Translations under genes and position numbers: made by a program
The notes under the pieces: generated by a model
What the model saw: the letters and a program-made list of their open reading frames with translations, nothing else
Told to the model about the DNA's origin: nothing
Database searches by the model: none
In this document: positions 15,356-24,200 of the stretch, piece after piece
Numbering within the stretch: position 1 is the first letter of the stretch
Layout of the letters: every line of letters begins with the position of its first letter
NCBI GenBank assembly: GCA_016212795.1
Contig: JACRDT010000039.1
Span: 1-52,632, forward strand
Direction: 5' to 3'
From: Elusimicrobiota bacterium
GTDB lineage: Bacteria > Elusimicrobiota > Elusimicrobia > UBA1565 > UBA9628
Length of the DNA: 52,632 bases

Positions 15356-16903
15356 ATGAAGCGCGGCCTGGCCATCGCCCTCGCCTTTTCCCTGTGCGCC
15401 TGCGGCAAGACGCGGGAGAAGGAGCCCAACGACCATTTCACCAACGCCACCGCGGTGAAGCCCGGCCGGACCATCCTCGGGACCATGGCCTCGGCCAAGG
15501 ACATCGACGTCTACAGGGTGGACGTCGGCCAGGACCTCGGCATCCTCTCCTTCCACCTCGGAGGCATCCGCGACGTCGACTTCGTCATCAGCTTCCAGGA
15601 CAAGGACCGCCAGGAGCTCAAGAGGTTCGACGAGACCGCGACCGGCGGCGACGAGGACGGGGTGGACCTCGGCGTGGCCCGGGGACTCTACTACCTGGCC
15701 CTTTCCAACAAGAACCCCAAGGCCGACAACCCGGCCCAGGAGTACGGCCTGCAGCTCATGCTCTCGTCCAGCCAGGGCCGCGAGGCCGAGCCCGACGACA
15801 CGGCCCTGACGGCCAGCACCATGACGGTCGGGGGCGTGACCCGGGGCCATTTCTTCCCCTCGCGCAACCTGCTCTCCTCCACCACCGACCAGCTGGAGGA
15901 GGACTGGTACCGCATCAACGTCGACAAGGAGGGCCTGTTCTCCCTGAACGTCGACGTGAGCGAGGTCCCCGGCGTCGACGGCGTCATGGAGGTCTACGAC
16001 ACCGCCAACTTCTACAAGATCAAGGACGTCGACTCCTCGGGACCGGGGGAGCCCGAGATCCTGAGGAACTTCGGCGTGCGGGGCCCCGTCCAGTACCTGC
16101 TGCGCCTGCGCTCCAAGACCCGCGCGGCCAGCGCCTCGGTGCCCTACGAGATCCTGACCGAGCTCCTCCCCTACGCGGGCACGACCGAGTTCGAGCCCAA
16201 CGACCAGAGGCTCGACGCCACGCCCTTCAACCAGGACTCCATCACGGGCACGATCTCCCCCGCGGGCGACCAGGACTGGTACAGGATCGCGGTCGCGACC
16301 GAGCCCAAGCAGCTCCTGACCCTGAGCCTGGCCGCGGTCCAGGGCATGGACCTCGTCCTGACCGTGATGGACGACCTCGGCAACCCGGTGGTCGTCTCGG
16401 ACAACGCGGGCAAGGAGCAGCCGGAGACCATGACGGGCCTCGGCGTGTCGAGCGGCACCTGGTACGCCGTCGTCGGCGAGAAGTCCCGGAGGGCCTCCGA
16501 TTCGCGCCGCTCGTACACCCTGGCGAAGTCCCTGACGTCCTGGCAGCCGGGGCTCGAGTTCGAGCTGAACAACACCACCGCCGCGGCCCAGGCCATCAAG
16601 GTCGGCGAGTCCGCGGACGGCTACATCGCCCCCAAGGGCGACGCGGACTGGTTCGAGTTCAACGTCTACAAGAGCGCCGACATCACCCTCGACGTCACGG
16701 GCGTGCTCAACGTGAAGCTCGCCCTCACGCTCTTCGACCAGGAGTACAAGGAGCTCCTCGCCGTCGCCGGCGCCAAGCAGGGGGAGCCCGTCTCGTTCCA
16801 GAGGACCCTGGAGGCCGGCACCTACAGCGCGCGGCTCCAGGCCGCCGACGCCGGCCAGAACAACGTGAGGGACAAGTACACCCTCCGCCTGAGGGCGCGA
16901 TGA
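15356..16903 (+). CDS. Lipoprotein with four PPC-like domains
   Basis: 515-aa exported protein. The signal sequence MKRGLAIALAFSLCACGK ends in a lipobox-like LCAC, so it is probably lipidated. Four consecutive beta-sandwich modules of the bacterial pre-peptidase C-terminal (PPC) type follow, each opening with an 'EPND'-like motif (KEPNDHF, AEPDDTA, FEPNDQR, FELNNTT) and containing a 'D-x-D-W-Y/F' strand (KDIDVYRV, EEDWYRI, DQDWYRI, DADWFEF). PPC domains usually hang on secreted peptidases; here they stand alone with no catalytic domain, so binding or a structural role is likely. It overlaps the next lipoprotein gene (ATGA). Confidence 0.85.
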   Translation: MKRGLAIALAFSLCACGKTREKEPNDHFTNATAVKPGRTILGTMASAKDIDVYRVDVGQDLGILSFHLGGIRDVDFVISFQDKDRQELKRFDETATGGDEDGVDLGVARGLYYLALSNKNPKADNPAQEYGLQLMLSSSQGREAEPDDTALTASTMTVGGVTRGHFFPSRNLLSSTTDQLEEDWYRINVDKEGLFSLNVDVSEVPGVDGVMEVYDTANFYKIKDVDSSGPGEPEILRNFGVRGPVQYLLRLRSKTRAASASVPYEILTELLPYAGTTEFEPNDQRLDATPFNQDSITGTISPAGDQDWYRIAVATEPKQLLTLSLAAVQGMDLVLTVMDDLGNPVVVSDNAGKEQPETMTGLGVSSGTWYAVVGEKSRRASDSRRSYTLAKSLTSWQPGLEFELNNTTAAAQAIKVGESADGYIAPKGDADWFEFNVYKSADITLDVTGVLNVKLALTLFDQEYKELLAVAGAKQGEPVSFQRTLEAGTYSARLQAADAGQNNVRDKYTLRLRAR

Positions 16904-17376
16904 GACCGCTGCCGCGCGGCGGCGCGCTCCTCGCGGGGGCCGCGCTCCTGGCCCCGCTCCTGCTGGGCGCTTGCGCCACGCAGAAAGTCGTCACCCCTCC
17001 CGTCGTCATCTCGCCCAAGAGCGTGCCCGAGGCCAACTTCGAGCTGGCGACCTTCGAGGTCGTGGAGAACCCCGAGGAGGACACGGTCTCCTTCGTGAAG
17101 GTCTTCGTGGACGGGGAAGCGGCGGGCCAGACCCAGGCCGGGCCGAAGTCCTCGGAGAAGAGGTGGCAGAGCAGGCTGACGGCCGGCAACCGCCTGGTGC
17201 GTCTCGAGGCCTGGGCCGTGTCCCCCTCGGGCGAGGCCCAGCTGGCCGCCGGGGACATCCAGCCGAGGGAACGGTTCGTCAGGGTGGAGGAAGGCCAGCG
17301 GACCAAGGTCTCGCTCAAGTTCTACGACAAGGGGAGGAAGAACTCCCTCCAGGTGGCCCGCGAGCCCATGCCGTAA
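16900..17376 (+). CDS. Small lipoprotein of unknown function
   Basis: 158 aa. The signal peptide ends in a textbook lipobox (LLLGAC, lipidated Cys25). The mature part is a single beta-rich domain containing FEVVENPEEDTVSFVKVFVDGE, with no recognised family. ATG 16900 overlaps the stop of the PPC lipoprotein gene, so the two are translationally coupled and may act together at the outer membrane. No motif points to enzymatic activity. Confidence 0.75.
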   Translation: MRPLPRGGALLAGAALLAPLLLGACATQKVVTPPVVISPKSVPEANFELATFEVVENPEEDTVSFVKVFVDGEAAGQTQAGPKSSEKRWQSRLTAGNRLVRLEAWAVSPSGEAQLAAGDIQPRERFVRVEEGQRTKVSLKFYDKGRKNSLQVAREPMP

Positions 17377-17411
17377 GGCCCGGGACCTGGGAGATTCGCT
17401 CAGGAGGATAC

Positions 17412-18638
17412 ATGCCGTTCACCCAGTTGCGACTTCATCCGGACCTCGTCAAGGGAGTGCGCGCCATGGGGTTCACCGCCCCGACCCCCATCCAGAGCCA
17501 GGCCATCCCGCCGGCGCTCGAAGGGCGGGACGTCCTCGGCTGCGCCCAGACCGGCAGCGGCAAGACCGCGGCCTTCGTCCTGCCCATCCTGCACCACCTC
17601 CTCTCGCGCCCCGGCCGCCACGGCTGCCGCGTCCTCGTGCTGGTGCCGACCCGGGAGCTCGCGAGCCAGGTGGACGCCGACTTCGTCAGCCTGGGGAAGT
17701 TCACCCCGTTCAAGACGGGCCTCGTCATCGGCGGGGTCGCCTACGGCCCCCAGCGCAAGTCCTTCGCGGAAGGCGCGCAGGTCCTGGTGGCCACGCCCGG
17801 CAGGATGCTCGACCACCTCCGGCAGGGCAGCGTGCGCCTCGACGCCCTGGAGTTCCTGGTGCTCGACGAGGCGGACCGCATGCTCGACATGGGCTTCCTG
17901 CCGGACATCCGGCAGATCATCGGGCGCCTGCCGACCGACCGCCAGACCATGATGTTCTCGGCCACGCTGGAGGCCGAGATCCAGCGGGTCGCGGCCTTCG
18001 CCTTGCGCGACCCCCAGCGCGTGGAGGTCTCCAGGCCCACCTCCGTCGCCGAAGGCATCAGCCAGGTCGTCTACCCGGTGAGCCAGGCGCAGAAGCCCGC
18101 CCTCATGGTGGCGCTGCTCGAGTCGACCCAGATCCGCTCGGGGCTGGTGTTCTGCCGGACCAAGCACGGGGCCGACCGCCTGGCCACCAAGCTCAAGGAC
18201 CTGGGGTTCTCCATCGGCGTCCTGCACGCCAACCGCACGCAGGGCCAGCGGACCCAGGCCATGGAGAGCTTCCGCTCGGGCCGCACCCGCATCCTGGTCG
18301 CCACGGACATCGCCGCCCGCGGCATCGACGTCCGGGAGATCAGCCACGTCATCAACTACGACGTGCCGGGCCACCCCGAGGACTACATCCACCGCGTCGG
18401 CCGCACGGCCCGCGCCTACGGGGCGGGAGACGCCATCACCCTGATGGCCCCCGACGAGCAGCCCTTCCTCACCGCCATCGAGACCTTCACCGGGGTCGTC
18501 TTCCCCCGGGCCATGCTGCCGAACTTCCCCTACTCGTACCCCCCGGTCCTGACGCCGCCCAGGCCCAAGACCTTCAAGGACATGAACTGGAGCAAGTTCA
18601 AGCGTCGCTTCCGCTTCAGCCGCCCCGTCCGGCGCTGA
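17412..18638 (+). CDS. DEAD-box RNA helicase (RhlE-like)
   Basis: ATP-dependent RNA helicase, 408 aa, cytoplasmic. All family motifs are present: Q-motif (APTPIQSQAIP), Walker A AQTGSGKT, PTRELA, TPGR, DEAD in VLDEADRMLDMG, SAT (MFSATLE), VFCRTKHGA, ARGID and HRVGRTAR. Only a short basic tail follows the second RecA domain (ending KFKRRFRFSRPVRR), which may bind RNA. Such helicases assist rRNA maturation and mRNA turnover. ATG 17412 is fixed by AGGAGG at 17402-17407. It follows the lipoprotein gene by 35 bp and may be cotranscribed. Confidence 0.93.
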   Translation: MPFTQLRLHPDLVKGVRAMGFTAPTPIQSQAIPPALEGRDVLGCAQTGSGKTAAFVLPILHHLLSRPGRHGCRVLVLVPTRELASQVDADFVSLGKFTPFKTGLVIGGVAYGPQRKSFAEGAQVLVATPGRMLDHLRQGSVRLDALEFLVLDEADRMLDMGFLPDIRQIIGRLPTDRQTMMFSATLEAEIQRVAAFALRDPQRVEVSRPTSVAEGISQVVYPVSQAQKPALMVALLESTQIRSGLVFCRTKHGADRLATKLKDLGFSIGVLHANRTQGQRTQAMESFRSGRTRILVATDIAARGIDVREISHVINYDVPGHPEDYIHRVGRTARAYGAGDAITLMAPDEQPFLTAIETFTGVVFPRAMLPNFPYSYPPVLTPPRPKTFKDMNWSKFKRRFRFSRPVRR

Positions 18639-18719
18639 CGAGACGCTCCGTCCGGGCCCCCCGCGTGGGAGTGTAATACTCCGGCTCCCCGCGCGAATAC
18701 CCAGTGAGAGGGGGCCCCG

Positions 18720-19271
18720 ATGGCGACAACGATCTCAGCGACCATGGACGAGCGCGCGGCCGGCGACTTCGAAGCCTTCTACGCCGAATGGTTCGACAGG
18801 GTCTACAACTACGCCCGGCATCGCACGGGCTCGGCGACCCGGGCCGACGAGATCGCCTCCGACGTCTTCACCCGCGCCCTGGCAGGATGGTCGCGCCTCG
18901 ATCCGAATAAGGGAGATGCCCGGTCCTGGCTCTTCTCCATCGCTTTTCGGGCGATAGCCGACCACTACCGCGCCGAGAAGCGCCGGCGCTGGTTCAGCCT
19001 CGGCCTGCTCTTCGGCTCCAAAGAGGAAAGGGACCAGCAAGCGCCCGAACCCAAGCAGGAACCGGAAGTCGAGCGCCTGATGGCCGCGCTCGGAGAGCTC
19101 AGCGACCAGCACCGGGAGGTCGTCTCCCTCAAATTCTTCAGCGGCATGACCAACCGCGCCATCGCCAAGCTCACGGGGCTCACCGAGTCCAACGTGGGCA
19201 TCATCCTTTTCAGAAGCATCCGCCGCATGAGGAAGGGTCTTCCGGCAGGCGGGGAGGCAGACCATGGATGA
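18720..19271 (+). CDS. ECF-type RNA polymerase sigma factor
   Basis: 183-aa sigma-70 family factor of the extracytoplasmic-function type. Region 2 (about 15-90) contains FEAFYAEWFDRVYNYARHRTGSATRADEIASDVFTRAL and RSWLFSIAFRAIADHYR. A charged linker follows, then region 4 (about 120-175) with LSDQHREVVSLKFFSGMTNRAIAKLTGLTESNVGIILFRSIRRMR, the helix-turn-helix that reads the -35. ATG 18720 follows AGAGGGGG. Its stop overlaps the start of the next gene by 8 nt; that product has an anti-sigma-like N-terminus, so regulation by that partner is likely. A possible -10 (TAATAC near 18675) lies upstream. Confidence 0.9.
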   Translation: MATTISATMDERAAGDFEAFYAEWFDRVYNYARHRTGSATRADEIASDVFTRALAGWSRLDPNKGDARSWLFSIAFRAIADHYRAEKRRRWFSLGLLFGSKEERDQQAPEPKQEPEVERLMAALGELSDQHREVVSLKFFSGMTNRAIAKLTGLTESNVGIILFRSIRRMRKGLPAGGEADHG

Positions 19272-21420
19272 GACGCTCGAGGCAAAACGATTCAACGAAG
19301 CGCTCGACGCACTGCTCGCGGGCAAGGCCGGCGGCGTTGGAACCGACAGCGAAATCCAGCGGGACCTTGAGATGGCTTCCCGCCTGTTGTCCTCCGACTT
19401 GAGCCGCCAAAGCCGGGTGAAAGCCAGCCTCAAGTCCGAACTGGCAGGCCGGGCTCCCGCGAACGCGCGGCCGGGCCTGTTTTTCCTGCCGCCCCTCAGG
19501 CGCCTCATCCTCTCCCCGTACGCCGCGCTCGTCGTCATCGGGCTGCTCAGCCCCCTGGTCTTCGAGCTCTACTGCATCCAACGGGCGCCCGAGCGCTCGC
19601 GTCTGCTCGGTACCGTGGGCCGCGCCGCCGGCTCGATGGGCCCTTCCTACGAGCCCGGCGTCATGGGCCTCGCGCGAGCCCCTGAAATGCACTCCATGGA
19701 AATGGCGAGCTTCAGGAAGCTGTTCAGGGGGGGAGAGGGCGCGGGCGCAAGTTACCCAACGCCGACCATCGGCCCCAACGCGCGTACCGGGAGCCTCGAA
19801 AGCCTCAAGAAGGCGGCCTCCAAGGCCGCCGCCGAGATGAACCAAGGCGGCGCAGCGGCGTCGGCCCTCCAGGCATCGGCGGACGCTTCCCAAGCCCTAC
19901 CCAACGCCCGGCCCGCCAACGGTACAAAGCCCAGATCAATCGGATCATTCAATCCCCTGATCGCCAAGGAAGATGTGCTCAGCCAGCGCGAATTGGACGG
20001 GGAGGGCTACGACTTCGCCCCGGAAAACGAGTTCGTCAAGGCCTCCGACCAGCCGCTCTCGACCTTCTCCATCGACGTGGACGCGGCCTCCTACGCGAAC
20101 GCCCGGCGGTTCCTCGACCAGGGCCGCATGCCCCCCCAGGACGCGGTGCGCATCGAGGAACTCATCAACTACTTCCGCTACGACTATCCCGAGCCGGCGG
20201 GAGAACACCCCTTCTCCATCACGACCGAGCTCTCCGCGTGTCCCTGGAAGGCGGGCCACAAGCTCGTGCGCGTCGGCCTCAAGGGCAGATCCATCCCGAA
20301 CGAGAAACTCCCCCCCAACAACCTGGTCTTCCTGGTCGACAGCTCGGGCTCCATGGAATCCTACGACAAGCTGCCCCTCCTCAAGAAGGGCCTGCGTTTG
20401 CTCGTGGAGCAGCTCCGCCGCCAGGACCGCATCGCCATCGTGGCCTACGCCGGCACCGCGGGGCTCGTGCTCCCATCGACACCCGGCAGCGACAAAGCCG
20501 CCATCCTGGCCGCCCTCGAACGGCTCGAGGCGGGGGGCTCGACCGCCGGAGGAGCGGGCATCCAGCTCGCCTACGAGGTAGCCAGGCGGAACTTCATGGA
20601 GAAAGGCAACAACCGGGTCATCCTAGCGACCGACGGCGACTTCAACGTCGGGATCACCAGCGACGGGGAACTCGTCCGGATGATCGAGGAGAAGCGCCGG
20701 CAAGGGGTCTTTCTGACCGTGCTGGGGTTCGGCACGGGCAACTACCAGGACGCCAAGATGGAGAAGCTCGCCGACAAGGGCAACGGCAACTACGCCTACA
20801 TCGACGACATCCTGGAGGCCCGGAAGGTCCTGGTCCAGGAGATGGGCGCGACCCTCCTGACCATCGCCAAGGACGTCAAGATCCAGGTGGAGTTCAACCC
20901 GGCCCGCGTCCAGGCCTACAGGCTGATCGGCTACGAGAACAGGCTGCTCAAGGCCCAGGACTTCAACGACGACAAGAAAGACGCCGGCGAGCTGGGCGCC
21001 GGGCACACCGTGACCGCGCTCTACGAGGTCATCCCCATCGGCGCCGAGGCCGACCTGCCCGCCGTCGACGAGCTCAGGTACCAGAAGACCAGGCTCTCCG
21101 ACGCGGCGTCCGCGGGCAAGGAACTCCTCACCGTCAAGTTCCGCTACAAGAAACCCGACGGCGACAGGAGCCTGCTCATCGTCCACGCGCTCGAGGACGC
21201 CGTGCGCGGGTGGGACGAGGCCACGCAAGACCACCGGTTCTCGGCGGCGGTGGCGGGCTTCGGCATGCTCCTGCGCGGCTCGAAGTTCGCCGGGAACCTC
21301 ACCTACGCCAAGGTCGGCCGAACGGCCGGGGAAGCCCTGGGCAAGGACGAAGGCGGCTACCGGGCGGAGTTCCTCAGGCTCGTCGAAAAGGCGCGGCTCC
21401 TCGACCAGCGGCAGCGCTGA
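19264..21420 (+). CDS. Membrane VWA-domain protein with anti-sigma-like N-terminus (YfbK-like)
   Basis: 718 aa. Residues 1-78 are cytoplasmic, helical and acidic (FNEALDALLAG ... LEMASRLLSSD), resembling the N-terminal part of many anti-sigma factors. One membrane segment follows (about 82-104). Outside lie a VWA_N-type module (FSIDVDAASYANARRFL ... RIEELINYFRYDYP), a von Willebrand A domain with MIDAS motif DSSGS (about 358-362), and a DUF3520-type C-terminal region. Being encoded with an overlapping ECF sigma gene, it probably holds the sigma factor at the membrane and senses an envelope ligand through the VWA domain. That is inference; the VWA assignment is firm. Confidence 0.88.
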   Translation: MDETLEAKRFNEALDALLAGKAGGVGTDSEIQRDLEMASRLLSSDLSRQSRVKASLKSELAGRAPANARPGLFFLPPLRRLILSPYAALVVIGLLSPLVFELYCIQRAPERSRLLGTVGRAAGSMGPSYEPGVMGLARAPEMHSMEMASFRKLFRGGEGAGASYPTPTIGPNARTGSLESLKKAASKAAAEMNQGGAAASALQASADASQALPNARPANGTKPRSIGSFNPLIAKEDVLSQRELDGEGYDFAPENEFVKASDQPLSTFSIDVDAASYANARRFLDQGRMPPQDAVRIEELINYFRYDYPEPAGEHPFSITTELSACPWKAGHKLVRVGLKGRSIPNEKLPPNNLVFLVDSSGSMESYDKLPLLKKGLRLLVEQLRRQDRIAIVAYAGTAGLVLPSTPGSDKAAILAALERLEAGGSTAGGAGIQLAYEVARRNFMEKGNNRVILATDGDFNVGITSDGELVRMIEEKRRQGVFLTVLGFGTGNYQDAKMEKLADKGNGNYAYIDDILEARKVLVQEMGATLLTIAKDVKIQVEFNPARVQAYRLIGYENRLLKAQDFNDDKKDAGELGAGHTVTALYEVIPIGAEADLPAVDELRYQKTRLSDAASAGKELLTVKFRYKKPDGDRSLLIVHALEDAVRGWDEATQDHRFSAAVAGFGMLLRGSKFAGNLTYAKVGRTAGEALGKDEGGYRAEFLRLVEKARLLDQRQR

Positions 21421-21490
21421 GCAGCCACGGCGCGGCCCTCGGGGAGAAGACCCGGCGAATTCTCCGGGTCGTCGGCCCTGGCGCGTTTGA

Positions 21491-21496
21491 TAAGAT
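21491..21496 (+). promoter_or_regulatory. -10 box (TGA-TAAGAT) of the mltD-like gene
   Basis: TAAGAT preceded by TGA (extended -10 form) ends 10 nt before ATG 21507; the expected UTR is only about 3-4 nt. Confidence 0.45.
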
Positions 21497-21506
21497 ATCC
21501 ACTCGA

Positions 21507-22931
21507 ATGCCCGCCCGACCCTTCGTCTTGATGTCCGCGTTGGCCTTGGCGTCCTTCCTGCCCGGGGCCGCGTGCCGGGCCGCGGCGCCCGAGCCCATGC
21601 CCGCGGCCGGCGACGCCGCGGGCGAGGCCGGACCGGAGGCGCAGGCGGACCTGAGCCTCTACGAGCGGCTCGACGAGGCCGAGGTCCTCTACGACCAGGG
21701 CCTGCGGAAATATCGCGAGGGCCAGCCCGAGGTCGGCCGGTCCCTCATCAGGCGGGCTTTCGCCCAGTTCCCTTCCCTGCTCGACAGCGAGCCCCTCGCC
21801 CTCGAGCTCAAGCCGGACTTCCTGGGCATGCTCGACAAGCTGCGCGCCTGGGAGAGCGCCCAGGGCCAGGGCGAGGCGCCCTCGGACCTGTCGGTCTCGA
21901 CCGCCGAGATCCGGTCGGTCCAGGCCGCGGCCATCCCCCAGCCCGGCAAGAAGCGCAAGCGCGCCGTGGCCGTCGACCCGGACAACGAGATCACCCGGAA
22001 ATACATCTACCTCTACATCGGCAAGCGCCGCGCCGAGGTGGAGCAGGCCCTGGCCCGCTCCGGCAGGTACCGCGCCATGATCGCGGCCGCCCTGCGCAAG
22101 GCGCGCCTGCCCGAGGAGCTGTTCTACCTGGTCATGGCCGAGAGCGAATACCGCCTGAACGCCCTCTCCCGCTCCGGCGCGGGCGGCTTGTGGCAGTTCA
22201 TGCCGTTCACCGCGCGGCGCTACGGGCTCGAGGTCTCCTATTGGGTCGACGAGCGCTACGACCCGGAGAAGGCCACCCAGGCCGCCATCCGCTACCTCTC
22301 CGACCTCCACCAGTGGTTCGGCGACTGGCACCTGGCCATCGCGGCCTACAACCGCGGCGAAGGCGGCATCGGGCGCGACCTCCAGTTCTCGCGGTCGACC
22401 GATTTCCCCGGCCTGTCCAGCCTCAAGGTCCTGCCGCAGGAGACCCAGGACTACATCCCGAAGTTCATGGCCTGCGTGCTCATCGGGGAGAACCCCCAAC
22501 GCTACGGCCTCCAGCCGCTCTACGAGGAGCCCGCGCCCTACGACGTCGCGCTCCTCGACCGGGACCTGGACCTGGGCGTCGCTGCCCGCTGCGCCGGCAC
22601 CACGGTGGAGGTCCTCAGGGAGCTCAACCCCCAACTGCGCTCCTGGTGCACCCCGAAGAACAGGAAGGATTTCCCCCTGCGCCTGCCCCAGGGGACCAAG
22701 GGGGCCTTCGAGGAGGCGCTGGCCAAGGTGAAGGATTGGAACCCCGGGCCGAGCCTGGTCCTCCACCGCGTCCGCCGCGGCGATTCGCTGGGCCGGATCG
22801 CGTCCAACTACCGGACCACGGTCAAGAGCATCATGGGCCTCAACGGCCTCAAGAGCGCCAAGCACCTCCGTCCCGGCATGACCATCAAGATCCAGCCCGG
22901 CAAAGGCTACGGCCGCCGCAAGGGCGGGTGA
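21507..22931 (+). CDS. MltD-like membrane-bound lytic murein transglycosylase
   Basis: Cleaves the glycan strand of peptidoglycan to 1,6-anhydro-MurNAc ends. The 474-aa product has a signal peptide ending near AAC (Cys23, possible lipobox GAAC), a 150-residue helical region, then the SLT catalytic domain: AESEYRLNALSRSGAGGLWQFMP (catalytic Glu near residue 212) and IAAYNRGEGGIGR. One C-terminal LysM (about 422-466, HRVRRGDSLGRIA ... LRPGMTIKI) binds glycan; E. coli MltD has two. Its stop TGA directly abuts that of the convergent TPR gene. Together with NamZ, GH3 and MurQ it adds to the murein-turnover content of the window. Confidence 0.9.
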   Translation: MPARPFVLMSALALASFLPGAACRAAAPEPMPAAGDAAGEAGPEAQADLSLYERLDEAEVLYDQGLRKYREGQPEVGRSLIRRAFAQFPSLLDSEPLALELKPDFLGMLDKLRAWESAQGQGEAPSDLSVSTAEIRSVQAAAIPQPGKKRKRAVAVDPDNEITRKYIYLYIGKRRAEVEQALARSGRYRAMIAAALRKARLPEELFYLVMAESEYRLNALSRSGAGGLWQFMPFTARRYGLEVSYWVDERYDPEKATQAAIRYLSDLHQWFGDWHLAIAAYNRGEGGIGRDLQFSRSTDFPGLSSLKVLPQETQDYIPKFMACVLIGENPQRYGLQPLYEEPAPYDVALLDRDLDLGVAARCAGTTVEVLRELNPQLRSWCTPKNRKDFPLRLPQGTKGAFEEALAKVKDWNPGPSLVLHRVRRGDSLGRIASNYRTTVKSIMGLNGLKSAKHLRPGMTIKIQPGKGYGRRKGG

Positions 22932-24200
22932 TCAGGTCCCGGGGTCGCGAGCGCTCTTCCTGGGCCGAGCGCGCTTCGACGCAGCGCGCCGGGGCGCCTC
23001 CGGCTCGGGCAGGATCGTCCGCGGCTCGAAGCTGCCGCCGTCCCAGGACACGGGAGCGAGGGTGAAGCCGCCCTGGTCCCCGCTGGCCGTGAGGACGAGC
23101 TTCAGCGGCTCCGGGGCGACCAGGCTCATGAGGAGCCGGCCGTCCTCCATCTTCAGGGAGACCTGCCGGTTGTCCGGGATGAGGTCGGCCGCGGGCTTCA
23201 GGAGCGGGGGGGCGCCGTCGAAGAGCGCCAGCTCATCGACGGAAGAGGCCCAGGACCGGCGCTGGCGCCAGTGGCGCAGCTGCAGGACCGCCAGCGCGGC
23301 GAGGAAATCCCCTTGCCGCCCGATGAGCTGGTGCGGCGTCGCGAAGGCGGGGTCGTTGAGCTTCGCCAGGATCGGATCGTACGCGGGCTTGACCCCCGGA
23401 TCGAGCTCGACCAGCTTCTGGATGTCCCCCAAGGCCGTCTCCCGAAGGCCCAGGATCAGCGACAACGACACCCGCGCTTCAAGCGCCGCCGGCAGACCGG
23501 GGGATCGAGCCAGGGCGCGCTCGACGTCGGCCATGGCGTCCTTGTAGCGGCCCGATTCGGATTTCACCTTCGCCTGGCCGACGGCCGCGTACCCGCTGGT
23601 GAGCGGCTTGGTCGCGGCCCGCTCGGACTCCTCGCAGGCCGCCAGGGCCCGGCTCCACTCCTTCTTGAGGGTCCAGGCGACGCAGCGCGCCGCATGGGCC
23701 ATCTCGTCGCCGGGGACGCGCTTCAGGGCCGCGTCGGCGTCCGCGAGCGCCTGGTCGGCCTCGCCCCGGACGGCGTGCAGGACCGCGCGCTGCACCAGGG
23801 CGGCGGGGAAGGCCGGGTCGAGCGCCAAGACCTGGTCCAAGAGCCGGGACTCCCGAGCCAGGTCGCCGCTCCGATGAGCCGACTCGGCCTGCGCCATGAG
23901 AGCGCCGGCGCGGAGGTTCAGCACGGGACCGCGAAGGACGGCCCCGATGACCATCAGCGTCAGGCCCCACAGGCCCAGCCTCAGGACCCAGGGCCTCGCC
24001 GCGGGGACCTCGGGCGTCGCCGCGGCGGGACTCCGGAAGAATTCCTTGTAGAGCTGCCGCGCCCCGACGATGACCAAGATGAGCCCCATCACTTTGGCGG
24101 CTGTGACGCCCGCTTGATAGGCGGCATTGCCTCCGCCGGGGGCTCGGGTGAGGATGCCCAGCCCCCAGAGCACGGCGATGATCCCCGCGGCCTTCCTCAT
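22932..24200 (-). CDS. Membrane-anchored TPR protein
   Basis: 422 aa, unknown specific function. Two or three hydrophobic segments lie in the first 100 residues (MRKAAGIIAVLWGLGIL; VMGLILVIVGARQLY; LRLGLWGLTLMVIGAVL), followed by tetratricopeptide repeats (about 115-300; e.g. LALDPAFPAALVQRAVLHAVRGEADQALADADAAL, ALARSPGLPAALEARVSL). The C-terminal 100 residues are a separate beta-rich part ending in a basic tail. ATG 24200 overlaps the stop of the upstream glycosyltransferase gene (ATGA), so they form an operon and probably cooperate in an envelope process. The ORF extends upstream, but that extension lies within the glycosyltransferase gene. Confidence 0.78.
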   Translation of the reverse strand: MRKAAGIIAVLWGLGILTRAPGGGNAAYQAGVTAAKVMGLILVIVGARQLYKEFFRSPAAATPEVPAARPWVLRLGLWGLTLMVIGAVLRGPVLNLRAGALMAQAESAHRSGDLARESRLLDQVLALDPAFPAALVQRAVLHAVRGEADQALADADAALKRVPGDEMAHAARCVAWTLKKEWSRALAACEESERAATKPLTSGYAAVGQAKVKSESGRYKDAMADVERALARSPGLPAALEARVSLSLILGLRETALGDIQKLVELDPGVKPAYDPILAKLNDPAFATPHQLIGRQGDFLAALAVLQLRHWRQRRSWASSVDELALFDGAPPLLKPAADLIPDNRQVSLKMEDGRLLMSLVAPEPLKLVLTASGDQGGFTLAPVSWDGGSFEPRTILPEPEAPRRAASKRARPRKSARDPGT

